A stretch of DNA of 12,962 nucleotides, taken from NCBI GenBank assembly GCA_934746185.1, contig CAKVEY010000030.1, positions 1 through 12,962 of the forward strand, read 5' to 3'. Origin of the DNA: an uncultured Clostridia bacterium. GTDB taxonomy: Bacteria; Bacillota; Clostridia; Christensenellales; UBA1242. Position numbers and translations under genes: made by a program. The notes below the pieces were generated by a model. It ran no database searches and was not told the origin of the DNA. It saw only the letters and a list, made by a program, of their open reading frames with translations. Positions 6,586-12,962 of this stretch are shown here, in pieces; position 1 is the first letter of the stretch, and each line of letters opens with the position of its first letter.

Positions 6586-8367
6586 TTATTTAATATCTCG
6601 TTTTCTAAACAACGCACTTGTTAAAACATAGATAATTACTGAGAAAATAGTTATGATTGCAAAACTAATATAGAAGTTCATATCTGCGCCTATAACCCTT
6701 GAAAACATATTAGCAAGTAGTGAATTTGATTGACCAGTTAGATGAGAACCAAAGTAAATAAATAGGTTAGTATTAACAAAAGGCAAGATTTTTAAAATTC
6801 CTATATTCGCTGAGAAAACTGATAAAACAAAAGAAGCAAAGTAAACCAAAATTGAAACAATAATACTTCCAGCATTAGACTTAAATAGGGTAGAAAGTGC
6901 TAATGAGAATATAGCATAGAACATAACTTCCAACATTTTACAAATAAATAAAATTAGCATTATAACAACTGGACTAGCAGCAACGGCACTTGATGCGTTA
7001 AAAGTTAAAAGCACTGGCATACTAGAAACACCAAATAAAATTGCACCTATAATAAATGTTACAATAAATGTTATAAGTAGTGAAATTGCACCAACTATAA
7101 TTGTAGCAAGAAGTTTACTTAATAATATTTTTCTTCTTGAATATGGTCTAATAGCAAGTAATTTCATAGTGCCACCAGCATATTCTCCTGTAATCATTGT
7201 AGCACCTAAATATACAATATATACAATAATTATAAAACTACAAATCTCTAAGGCAAAGTACATAAAATCGTAAGCATTTGCTTCAAAATTAGAAGTTTGA
7301 GATAAACTTAAAGCATTCGCATATTCATTTGCATATTTGTTAGTTTTTAAATAATACTCACAAATTTCTTTTTGTTCATTTATTAAATATTTTGTTTTAT
7401 ATTCGGCATCTTCAAATTGATATAAGTTTTGAATTTCGTTATCGTCTAAATTATTTAACGCCGAACTATTAATTGTATAAACTGTTAAGTTAAAAGCATT
7501 TTCACTAGCAAAAGCATAACGAGAGATAAGTCTGTTTATTTCTTTTTTAGATTCTATAGATTTATCTTGGGCGTTATTGTTTTTATAACTTACTATTTGA
7601 TTTTCTATTTCATTTAAGTTTTCAACTGATTTATCTAAATTACTTTTTGCTTTTTCAAGTTCAGTTTTTTTAGGCGAGAAGTTTTCCATTTTGTTTATAT
7701 AATCTTCTAAATTATTAAACATATTAAGACCAGTTTCTATTTCGTTTATTGTTGCTAAATGCGTTAAACTTTCGCTGAATGGGCGAGATAAGCAAGAAGA
7801 TAAGAATACATCTAAATTAGTTTTTTCGTTGCTACTCATTAACACATAATAAAAACCATTATTGCCATTAATATAAGTAGTATATAAGTTATTTAGTTCA
7901 AGTAATTCTTCTTTAACTTTATTTCGTTTTTCTTCTTTTTTGGCTAAATTATCAATAGTGTCTTCATTGTCTGGTTTACTAGCATCAACAAAATTTTTAT
8001 ACGACAAATAACTGCCAACTTTTATTGAATGTAACTTATCTAAAAGTTCTTGTTTTTTGCCTAAATTTTCGTCATTTAATTGGTTTAAATAAAACTCAAT
8101 TATATCGTTAGACGACTTAATATATGTTTCATTTAAACTGATTTTTGAAAGTGTGTAGTAACTGCTAGTATCACTGCTAGCACCAAAGCTTGCCGAATAG
8201 ACATCGTTTACAGTGTTACCAGGAACAGATACGGGAGCATCGTTACGAACGGCTGGCTTATAAATAAAAACTGAAACTGTAAGAGCAATAACAAGCAAAG
8301 CAGTTATTACAAAAATTGCTGGTTTTAAAAATATTTTTTTTAATTCACCTTTAATTAATTTTATCAT
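6586..8367 (-). CDS. ABC-2 type transporter permease with large extracytoplasmic domain
   Basis: This 593-residue protein is the membrane subunit paired with the ATPase just upstream. One membrane helix lies at about residues 17-36. It is followed by some 330 residues, partly heptad-like and charged (about 220-275), that would face outside. Then come about five membrane helices from 370 to the end. The segment GEYAGGTMKLLAIRPYSRRKILLSK (394-418) is the typical cytoplasmic coupling region of ABC-2 permeases of the BcrB/NatB kind. The ATG is preceded by GGGA in the 12-nt gap after the ATPase stop codon, so translation of the two is probably coupled. The substrate cannot be read from sequence; relatives export peptides, drugs or ions, or respond to envelope stress. 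The large outer domain is longer than in simple BcrB-type permeases. Confidence 0.85.
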   Translation of the reverse strand: MIKLIKGELKKIFLKPAIFVITALLVIALTVSVFIYKPAVRNDAPVSVPGNTVNDVYSASFGASSDTSSYYTLSKISLNETYIKSSNDIIEFYLNQLNDENLGKKQELLDKLHSIKVGSYLSYKNFVDASKPDNEDTIDNLAKKEEKRNKVKEELLELNNLYTTYINGNNGFYYVLMSSNEKTNLDVFLSSCLSRPFSESLTHLATINEIETGLNMFNNLEDYINKMENFSPKKTELEKAKSNLDKSVENLNEIENQIVSYKNNNAQDKSIESKKEINRLISRYAFASENAFNLTVYTINSSALNNLDDNEIQNLYQFEDAEYKTKYLINEQKEICEYYLKTNKYANEYANALSLSQTSNFEANAYDFMYFALEICSFIIIVYIVYLGATMITGEYAGGTMKLLAIRPYSRRKILLSKLLATIIVGAISLLITFIVTFIIGAILFGVSSMPVLLTFNASSAVAASPVVIMLILFICKMLEVMFYAIFSLALSTLFKSNAGSIIVSILVYFASFVLSVFSANIGILKILPFVNTNLFIYFGSHLTGQSNSLLANMFSRVIGADMNFYISFAIITIFSVIIYVLTSALFRKRDIK

Positions 8368-8379
8368 ATAATTTATCCC

Positions 8380-9318
8380 TTATAAAATTTTTTGTTGTTT
8401 ACCCTTATTTACAATATCTAAGAAAATTTCTTCCAAACTTTTATTAATTGTATTAACGCCATAAATTGATAATCCTTTTTTAATTAAAAGGGTAGTTATT
8501 AGTGGAATATCTTTTTCTTGTGCTTCAATAATAACGCTATTTCCAACGCAGAAAATTGAACTATTTTTAAAATATTCATACAGAACTTTACCTGCATAGT
8601 TAGGGTAGTTGACTTTAATTGCAATTTGCATTTTTGAATTCACTTTTTGTTGCAATTCTTTCATAGTTTTGTTTTCAACAATCAAACCATTATCAATAAT
8701 TCCAACTCTATCGCAAATTAACTGCATTTCTGCTAAAATGTGGCTCGAAATCAAAATTGCTATGTTGTTTTCTTTGGCAAGTCTTTTTAAAAACATACGC
8801 ATTTCTTTAATTCCATTAGGGTCTAAACCATTTGTTGGCTCATCTAAAATTAATAGTTTTGGACTATTTACTAACGCTTGCGCAATTCCAACTCTTTGTT
8901 TCATACCTAATGAATAGTTTTTAACTTTATCGTTTATTCGATTTTCCATTCCAACAACTTTAACAATATTTTCAAGTTTTTGTTGCGAAATGTTTCCATA
9001 TAATGAAGCAAAATACTTTAAGTTATCCATACCACTCATATAACTATATAATTCAGGGTTTTCAATAATTGCACCAACATTTTTAATAGCTTTTTCAAAG
9101 TCCGTTTCAACATTATAGCCACAAATATAAACGCTTCCACTAGTTGGTTTACACAATCCCGTAATCATTCTTATAATAGTAGTTTTTCCAGCACCGTTTT
9201 GACCAATTAAGCCATAAATTTCGCCTTGTTTTATTTCAAAAGACACATTATTAACTGCCGTTCTAGTTCCAAAATTCTTAGTTATATTTAAAACTTTTAA
9301 AACAACATTATTTTCCAC
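8380..9318 (-). CDS. ABC transporter ATP-binding protein (BcrA/CcmA-like)
   Basis: This 312-residue cytoplasmic ATPase would power the neighbouring ABC-2 permease. All nucleotide-binding motifs are present: Walker A GQNGAGKTT at residues 39-47, signature YSLGMKQR at 135-142 (the SLGM variant usual in this subfamily), Walker B LLILDEP with the catalytic Glu at 155-161, D-loop GLDP at 164-167 and switch His at 193. A C-terminal extension of about 80 residues is typical of the drug- and bacteriocin-export group. The start is GTG, chosen because AAAGGAG lies just upstream at the right distance and no earlier in-frame start looks better. It is the middle gene of a three-gene unit, 59 nt after the PadR-like regulator and 12 nt before the permease. 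Confidence 0.95.
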   Translation of the reverse strand: MENNVVLKVLNITKNFGTRTAVNNVSFEIKQGEIYGLIGQNGAGKTTIIRMITGLCKPTSGSVYICGYNVETDFEKAIKNVGAIIENPELYSYMSGMDNLKYFASLYGNISQQKLENIVKVVGMENRINDKVKNYSLGMKQRVGIAQALVNSPKLLILDEPTNGLDPNGIKEMRMFLKRLAKENNIAILISSHILAEMQLICDRVGIIDNGLIVENKTMKELQQKVNSKMQIAIKVNYPNYAGKVLYEYFKNSSIFCVGNSVIIEAQEKDIPLITTLLIKKGLSIYGVNTINKSLEEIFLDIVNKGKQQKIL

Positions 9319-9377
9319 AAAATTTCTCCTTTATAAATTTTAAACAAAATTTTTAATTTATATTATTATTTATATTA

Positions 9378-11486
9378 TTAATTTAAAAATATTCTACTTT
9401 TATAGCCAATCGCTTTAATTATAGGGTAGATAACTATATTTAAAGTTATTAATAATTCAAATAATAATCGGCAAACAAAGTCTGTCATATTATAATTTGT
9501 CATACCTAAAAATATATTAACACAAACTAAAATAACCACGCTTACAACAAAAATTAAAATAGTATAAAATAGGTTCGATTTTAAATTAAAATTTTTTATA
9601 ACTACCTTATATTTATCGTTTAAATATATCTTATATTTAATTATAAAATATGTTATCATTCCTAAAATAACTAGGGTAAAAAAGATGATTTCAAAAACGC
9701 CAAACCTATTTAATTTTGCCAAAATAGTTATTCCAACAGCACTTTCAATTAAAACAAGGGCTAAAAACATAAGGGCTAAAAACATATTTAATTTATTAAT
9801 ATAAACATAGTTGGAATTTTTTATTAATTTATTGTTAATCTTCTCGTATTCTCTAACTTTTATTCCTTCTAAATTTACTTCGTCATCAATGTTAGTAGCA
9901 TTTGTTATAATTTTTTTATGAACATTATTAGAATATTGTTTTACGCTAGGAATATTGTTTGTTCCACTAGGCTCAATTTCTTGCGAACTAAAATAAGTGT
10001 TATAAACATCTTTTCTTTTAGTACTATTTGGAGCATTTAATGTAATATTAACATTGTTTGAAACATCATATCGTGGCAATTCTTTTTTTGCTGGCAACTC
10101 TTCAACAATCGAATTTTCTCCATTTGTTTCATTTTGATATTGTTCTTCTTCACGGTCAATTTTTGATTTATCTTCCACACTTGAATCAACCATCAAATTT
10201 CCAAATATATTTTGTAAATTCAAACTTTCTTTGTTATCATCACTTAAATTATTGTTATTTTTAGGGGAGTATTCTTCATTTTTACTTTCATAACCTTGAT
10301 TAAAACTATTATGGTAGTTATTAGTAGTAGAATAGTTATAAGTATTTAAATTTTCAGCAAAATTAGATTTATTTTCTATGCTTTCATTTTGATTATTCTC
10401 TTTTGAAGAGTTAAGGTTAGAGTAGTTATCTAAATCTTCGGCTTTTGGTTCTAAATTATTAGTTTTATTTTCTAAATTATCAAGTTTATTATCAAAAATA
10501 ATACTTTCTGTGTTTTCTTTTTTATCGTCATAAATAAAAGATAAATCTAGTTTATCAACCTTTTTGTTTAACGAATTAGAATAACTATTTTGATTGTAAC
10601 TATTTATAATTTCGTCATATAATGGTTTTTCAAGTTTTTCAATATTTTCGTTTTTATCATTTTCATTCTTTTCTGTTTTATTTAAAAGTTCTTCTTCTAA
10701 TTTAGCATTATTAAAAGCGTCAATAGTTATATCTTTAATTTCATTATTATCAATAGTTTTTTCTTTTATTTCGTCATTATCATTTAAAGTTTTATTAATA
10801 AGATTGCTTCTCGCTTCTTCGTTATTGTTATTAATTAATAACTGTTTTTCTATTATTTCATTACCATTTTCAGTTTTCTCTTCATTATTTTCGTCTTTGT
10901 TTAAACTAATGTTATCAATTATATCTTCACTTTTTTCATTAGAACTCTCATTATTAGAATTTTCATTAAAAAGGGAAGTATCAAACAAACTTTGTTGCAT
11001 AGGACTTACAACATAAGCGAAAGGATTTTTATTTTCCTTTACTTCTTGTTCGTTTAAATTCTCATTATTTTCTTGATTTTGATTATCAATACTTATTTTA
11101 GGAGTAACACCTATAAAGTTTAATTGTTGATTTTGTTTAAATTCGTTGATTTTTGGATTTTGGAACATTTCATCAATAAATTCTTTTGAACTATCCCACG
11201 AAAAATTGCTACTATTTAATTTTTGTAAGCCTTTGCTTGTTATAGAATAATAATGTCGTCTAATTCCTAGTTCACCATCTTTCCAATATGATGTTATGTA
11301 GCCGTTTGCTTGTAATCTTTTAAGACCAGAGTATAAACTTGCTTCTTTTAAAAAATATTTGCCATTGCTTTTAGTTTCAATCTCTTTATTAATTTCATAG
11401 CCATATTTATCTCCACTTTGTAAAGCTTTTAACAAAATGTTATTAACACTGCCACGATTTTCGCCACTAACCAAACTACTTTTCAT
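9378..11486 (-). CDS. PadR-family winged-helix regulator with long disordered linker and membrane anchor
   Basis: From the ATG this is 702 residues, several times longer than a usual PadR protein (about 100-200). Residues about 11-96 form the PadR winged helix: KYGYEINKEIE, then ASLYSGLKRLQANGYI, then RRHYYSITSKGLQKL. Residues about 100-585 are low-complexity and rich in Asn, Glu, Lys and Ser, with no fold I recognise except a better-structured-looking 60-80 residues before the membrane part. Four hydrophobic segments follow at about 568-590, 598-616, 639-662 and 670-691. Both ends should be cytoplasmic, so the DNA-binding head would hang from the membrane on a tether. The ATG at 11486 has GGAG at a good distance; a TTG 12 nt earlier overlaps that site and is rejected. 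It heads the operon with the ABC genes, as PadR regulators of exporters often do. Its signal and target are inferred, not shown. Confidence 0.85.
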   Translation of the reverse strand: MKSSLVSGENRGSVNNILLKALQSGDKYGYEINKEIETKSNGKYFLKEASLYSGLKRLQANGYITSYWKDGELGIRRHYYSITSKGLQKLNSSNFSWDSSKEFIDEMFQNPKINEFKQNQQLNFIGVTPKISIDNQNQENNENLNEQEVKENKNPFAYVVSPMQQSLFDTSLFNENSNNESSNEKSEDIIDNISLNKDENNEEKTENGNEIIEKQLLINNNNEEARSNLINKTLNDNDEIKEKTIDNNEIKDITIDAFNNAKLEEELLNKTEKNENDKNENIEKLEKPLYDEIINSYNQNSYSNSLNKKVDKLDLSFIYDDKKENTESIIFDNKLDNLENKTNNLEPKAEDLDNYSNLNSSKENNQNESIENKSNFAENLNTYNYSTTNNYHNSFNQGYESKNEEYSPKNNNNLSDDNKESLNLQNIFGNLMVDSSVEDKSKIDREEEQYQNETNGENSIVEELPAKKELPRYDVSNNVNITLNAPNSTKRKDVYNTYFSSQEIEPSGTNNIPSVKQYSNNVHKKIITNATNIDDEVNLEGIKVREYEKINNKLIKNSNYVYINKLNMFLALMFLALVLIESAVGITILAKLNRFGVFEIIFFTLVILGMITYFIIKYKIYLNDKYKVVIKNFNLKSNLFYTILIFVVSVVILVCVNIFLGMTNYNMTDFVCRLLFELLITLNIVIYPIIKAIGYKSRIFLN

Positions 11487-11521
11487 TTTTATCTCCAAAA
11501 AATCTTTTCTTTTGTTTTATT

Positions 11522-11550
11522 ATTATAAATAATAATAAAAATTTTGTCAA
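11522..11550 (-). promoter_or_regulatory. Consensus promoter of the padR-ABC operon
   Basis: Read on the - strand, a perfect TTGACA (11545-11550), a 17-nt spacer and a perfect TATAAT (11522-11527) form an ideal sigma-A promoter. Transcription would start near 11515, giving a leader of about 29 nt with a GGAG ribosome binding site. A promoter this strong is usually kept under a repressor. Confidence 0.85.
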
Positions 11551-11554
11551 TATT

Positions 11555-11579
11555 ATACTATGCATTTTTTGCATAGTAT
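11555..11579. promoter_or_regulatory. Perfect 10-bp inverted repeat, candidate PadR operator
   Basis: The arms ATACTATGCA (11555-11564) and TGCATAGTAT (11570-11579) are exact reverse complements, separated by five T. The element lies 4 bp upstream of the padR -35 box and about 30 bp upstream of the ygjP -10 box. It contains ATGC-N7-GCAT, similar in layout to the ATGT-N8-ACAT operators known for some PadR proteins. It lies outside both expected transcripts, which favours a protein-binding site over an RNA hairpin. Confidence 0.6.
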
Positions 11580-11611
11580 TAAAAATATTTTCATTTTTTC
11601 TAATTTTATGA

Positions 11612-11617
11612 TAAAAT
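11612..11617 (+). promoter_or_regulatory. Candidate -10 box of the ygjP-like gene
   Basis: TAAAAT (5 of 6) ends 7 nt before the ATG at 11625, and an overlapping alternative, TATGAT, lies at 11607-11612. No convincing -35 is visible. There is no ribosome binding site, so as for recN a start of transcription at the ATG is possible. Confidence 0.4.
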
Positions 11618-11624
11618 TTAACAA

Positions 11625-12302
11625 ATGATTAAGCCAGATAAAATAAAATTAACTAGTAGAAAAAATATTTCTATAAAAATAGATAGGCAGGGAAAACTAA
11701 TAGTATCTGCACCAAGATATGCTGACCTAAATAAAGTTTTTGATTTTATAAAAGAAAAAGAGAAGTGGATAATTGAAAAACAAACTCAAATTACCAGCAC
11801 ATTAAACTTAAATAATGACCTAATTAATTATGAAGAAATACTTTTTTTAGGCAAAAAATATCCCGTTATTTACATAAAAAATCAAACCGAAATAGAATTA
11901 ACTGATAAAGCACTTTGTGTGCCTAGTAGTTTTAATTTTTCAAGAGATAGAATAAGCAAAAACTTAAAAAGCTGGTACATTTCTAACGCCGAAGTGATTT
12001 TAATTGATAGAGCAAAGCAATTATTAAAATATCTAAATTTAAGTTGTAAAAGCTTATCAATAATAAATAGTAAAGCAAAATGGGGTATGTGTGATAACAA
12101 TAAAAACATATATCTTAACTATAAGTTACTTTTTTTATCTCATAACCTAATTGACTATGTTATAATCCACGAAATAACTCACTTAATAGAACTAAATCAT
12201 AGCCAAAACTTTTATAACGAACTAAAAAGGGTACTTCCAAACTATAAACAGTATTCAGCCCAATTAAAAAAGTGTGGTTTTTTACTAAATTTGTTTACTT
12301 AA
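11625..12302 (+). CDS. YgjP-like (DUF45/WLM-type) zinc metallopeptidase
   Basis: This 225-residue cytoplasmic protein belongs to the YgjP/DUF45 group of predicted zinc metallopeptidases. The N-terminal part has the family pattern ISIKIDRQGKLIVSAP, followed by FIKEKEKWI. The C-terminal part has the zinc site HEITH (182-186), with a third His at 192 in LNHSQNF, matching the usual HExxH...NHSxxF. The conserved WGSC block appears as WGMC, a one-residue departure. The length is normal for the family, so the gene looks complete. Its biological substrate is not established in general. It is divergent from the padR-ABC operon with 138 nt between the starts, and no ribosome binding site precedes the ATG. 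No terminator follows directly; the nearest + strand terminator-like hairpin is about 330 nt downstream. Confidence 0.9.
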   Translation: MIKPDKIKLTSRKNISIKIDRQGKLIVSAPRYADLNKVFDFIKEKEKWIIEKQTQITSTLNLNNDLINYEEILFLGKKYPVIYIKNQTEIELTDKALCVPSSFNFSRDRISKNLKSWYISNAEVILIDRAKQLLKYLNLSCKSLSIINSKAKWGMCDNNKNIYLNYKLLFLSHNLIDYVIIHEITHLIELNHSQNFYNELKRVLPNYKQYSAQLKKCGFLLNLFT

Positions 12303-12385
12303 AGCAACAAAACAATACATTTTTTTAAAAATAACTAGTAAGTGAATTAGAAAAGTTTGAAGCAAAATTAAAATTTACGAAAGGA

Positions 12386-12417
12386 AAACAAACAAACAAA
12401 CAAACAAACAAACAAAC
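12386..12417 (+). repeat. Tetranucleotide microsatellite (AAAC)8
   Basis: Eight perfect tandem AAAC units, 32 bp, in non-coding DNA after the ygjP-like gene. The array is followed within 4 nt by three AGATA units. Confidence 0.95.
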
Positions 12418-12420
12418 AAA

Positions 12421-12435
12421 AGATAAGATAAGATA
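12421..12435 (+). repeat. Pentanucleotide repeat (AGATA)3
   Basis: Three perfect AGATA units next to the AAAC array. Short enough to be chance alone, but notable beside two other microsatellites. Confidence 0.7.
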
Positions 12436-12542
12436 ACCAAATAAATAGAGAGAAATAATAATAGATAAGGTTAGACATTGATTAATAAATTATTTGATTT
12501 GAAATTAAAAAAAACAGTTAAAAAAATTGAAAAGCACATAGC

Positions 12543-12572
12543 AAAGTAAAGTAAAGTAAAGTAAAGTAAAGT
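12543..12572 (+). repeat. Pentanucleotide microsatellite (AAAGT)6
   Basis: Six perfect AAAGT units, 30 bp. The last T is also the first base of a TATAAT hexamer (12572-12577), and a TTGAAA hexamer lies on the other side at 12527-12532. Confidence 0.95.
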
Positions 12573-12631
12573 ATAATAGAGTTTGAATATAGTGTAAAAA
12601 GTATTAATTCAATTTTAAGTAAATTAAAAAT

Positions 12632-12661
12632 AAAAACGACATTTTAAAATTGCCGTTTTTT
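12632..12661 (+). terminator. Terminator-like hairpin in the gene-free region
   Basis: The left arm 12632-12641 and right arm 12652-12661 pair as AAAAACG/CGTTTTT and an inner CA/TG, with one A-C mismatch, closed by an AT-rich loop and ending in six T (12656-12661). It would end + strand transcripts from ygjP or from a start inside the region. On the - strand it is also hairpin-like with flanking T. Confidence 0.5.
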
Positions 12662-12764
12662 GTTTTAATGAAATTGTTAAAATATAGATATAAATATAAG
12701 TTTAAAAATATTAAGAGAAATATAAAAAATAATAGAGTAGTGCAAATTTTTTAATTGATAAATC

Positions 12765-12828
12765 TATTCGCAAAATGCAGATTTTACGAATAAATACCTA
12801 CATTTTGAGCAGTTTTTCATTAAAAAAC
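12765..12828. other. Cluster of alternative hairpins
   Basis: Stem A pairs 12765-12776 with 12781-12792 (12 positions, one mismatch, 4-nt loop). Stem B pairs 12771-12780 with 12798-12807 (10 positions, one mismatch) and shares bases with stem A, so the two exclude each other. A third, AT-only stem pairs 12812-12817 with 12823-12828. I do not recognise a known riboswitch or RNA family, and the strand is not determined. Confidence 0.35.
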
Positions 12829-12871
12829 AATAAAATTTAATTTTTTATATTTTGTTTGCTTATAAAAAACT

Positions 12872-12901
12872 TTGACAACTTATTATTTTTTGATTTATAT
12901 T
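12872..12901 (+). promoter_or_regulatory. Promoter reading out of the window
   Basis: A perfect TTGACA at 12872-12877, an 18-nt spacer and TATATT (5 of 6) at 12896-12901 form a good sigma-A-type promoter. Transcription would start about 12908, inside the 18-bp repeats. Any gene it serves begins beyond 12962. Confidence 0.5.
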
Positions 12902-12948
12902 ATTTTAATATTCTATTTTATTTTAATATTCTATTTTATTTTAATATT
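12902..12948 (+). repeat. 18-bp tandem repeat, 2.6 copies
   Basis: Two perfect copies of an 18-bp AT-rich unit (12902-12919, 12920-12937) and the first 11 bases of a third (12938-12948). The array lies directly downstream of the promoter at 12872-12901, where it would cover the transcription start. Confidence 0.85.
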
Positions 12949-12962
12949 GCATAGTAATAATA

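Larger units (their letters stand above)
12303..12962. other. Gene-free region of about 660 nt
   Basis: I see no coding region on either strand: there is no + strand ATG until 12668, and every reading frame is short and lacks a ribosome binding site. The left half is purine- and A-rich on the + strand and contains three microsatellites and a terminator-like hairpin. The right half holds alternative hairpins, an outward promoter and an 18-bp tandem repeat. It might specify one or more small RNAs, but nothing matches an RNA family I know. Confidence 0.6.

Noticed and set aside
10058..11016. Short + strand reading frames opposite the PadR linker (for example 10058-10264, 10804-11016)
   Set aside because: They lie antisense to the low-complexity linker codons, have no ribosome binding sites and encode Leu/Phe/Ser-rich strings, as expected from the complement of Asn/Glu/Lys codons.
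11487..11498. TTG start for the PadR-like gene four codons upstream of the ATG
   Set aside because: The TTG overlaps the GGAG ribosome binding site that serves the ATG at 11486.
12902..12948. CRISPR array or iteron origin from the tandem repeats at the right edge
   Set aside because: The repeats are contiguous with no spacers, and there is no cas or replication-initiator gene or other origin feature nearby.

Overview
The window is a very AT-rich stretch of a Bacillota (Firmicutes) genome, most likely from the Clostridia. Two things point there: the gene order argR - recN - spoIVB - spo0A, a well-known syntenic block of endospore-forming Firmicutes, and strong AAAGGAG-type ribosome binding sites before several genes. 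The standard bacterial code fits (TGG for Trp, TGA used as a stop). I saw no rRNA, tRNA, CRISPR array, transposase or phage gene. I cannot name a species.

Left part (1-6470, + strand): argR with its own promoter, a set of candidate ARG boxes and a terminator; recN, which has a consensus -10 box only 6 nt before its ATG and no ribosome binding site; spoIVB, whose ribosome binding site lies inside a hairpin followed by a T run; a divergent Spo0A with its own promoter; a small polytopic membrane protein that I read as SpoIIM; and a DacF-type D,D-carboxypeptidase. Four of these six genes (spoIVB, spo0A, spoIIM-like, dacF-like) belong to sporulation or spore-envelope biology. They are packed head to tail and end at a strong terminator.

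Middle part (6586-11486, - strand): a three-gene unit transcribed as padR-like regulator, then ABC ATPase, then ABC-2 permease. The regulator is the most unusual protein here. It has an N-terminal PadR winged helix, then nearly 500 residues of Asn/Glu/Lys-rich low-complexity linker, then four predicted membrane helices, so it looks like a membrane-tethered PadR. Its promoter is a near-perfect sigma-A promoter. Just upstream of that promoter is a perfect 10-bp inverted repeat, placed between the divergent padR and ygjP promoters.

Right part (11625-12962): a YgjP-like (DUF45) zinc metallopeptidase on the + strand, again without a ribosome binding site, followed by about 660 nt with no recognisable gene. 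That stretch holds three different microsatellites, one terminator-like hairpin, a group of alternative hairpins, a promoter reading out of the window, and an 18-bp tandem repeat at the right edge.

Main points for a second look: the membrane-anchored PadR with its candidate operator, the apparently leaderless genes (recN, ygjP, possibly spoIIM-like), the hairpin on the spoIVB start region, and the divergent Spo0A receiver domain.
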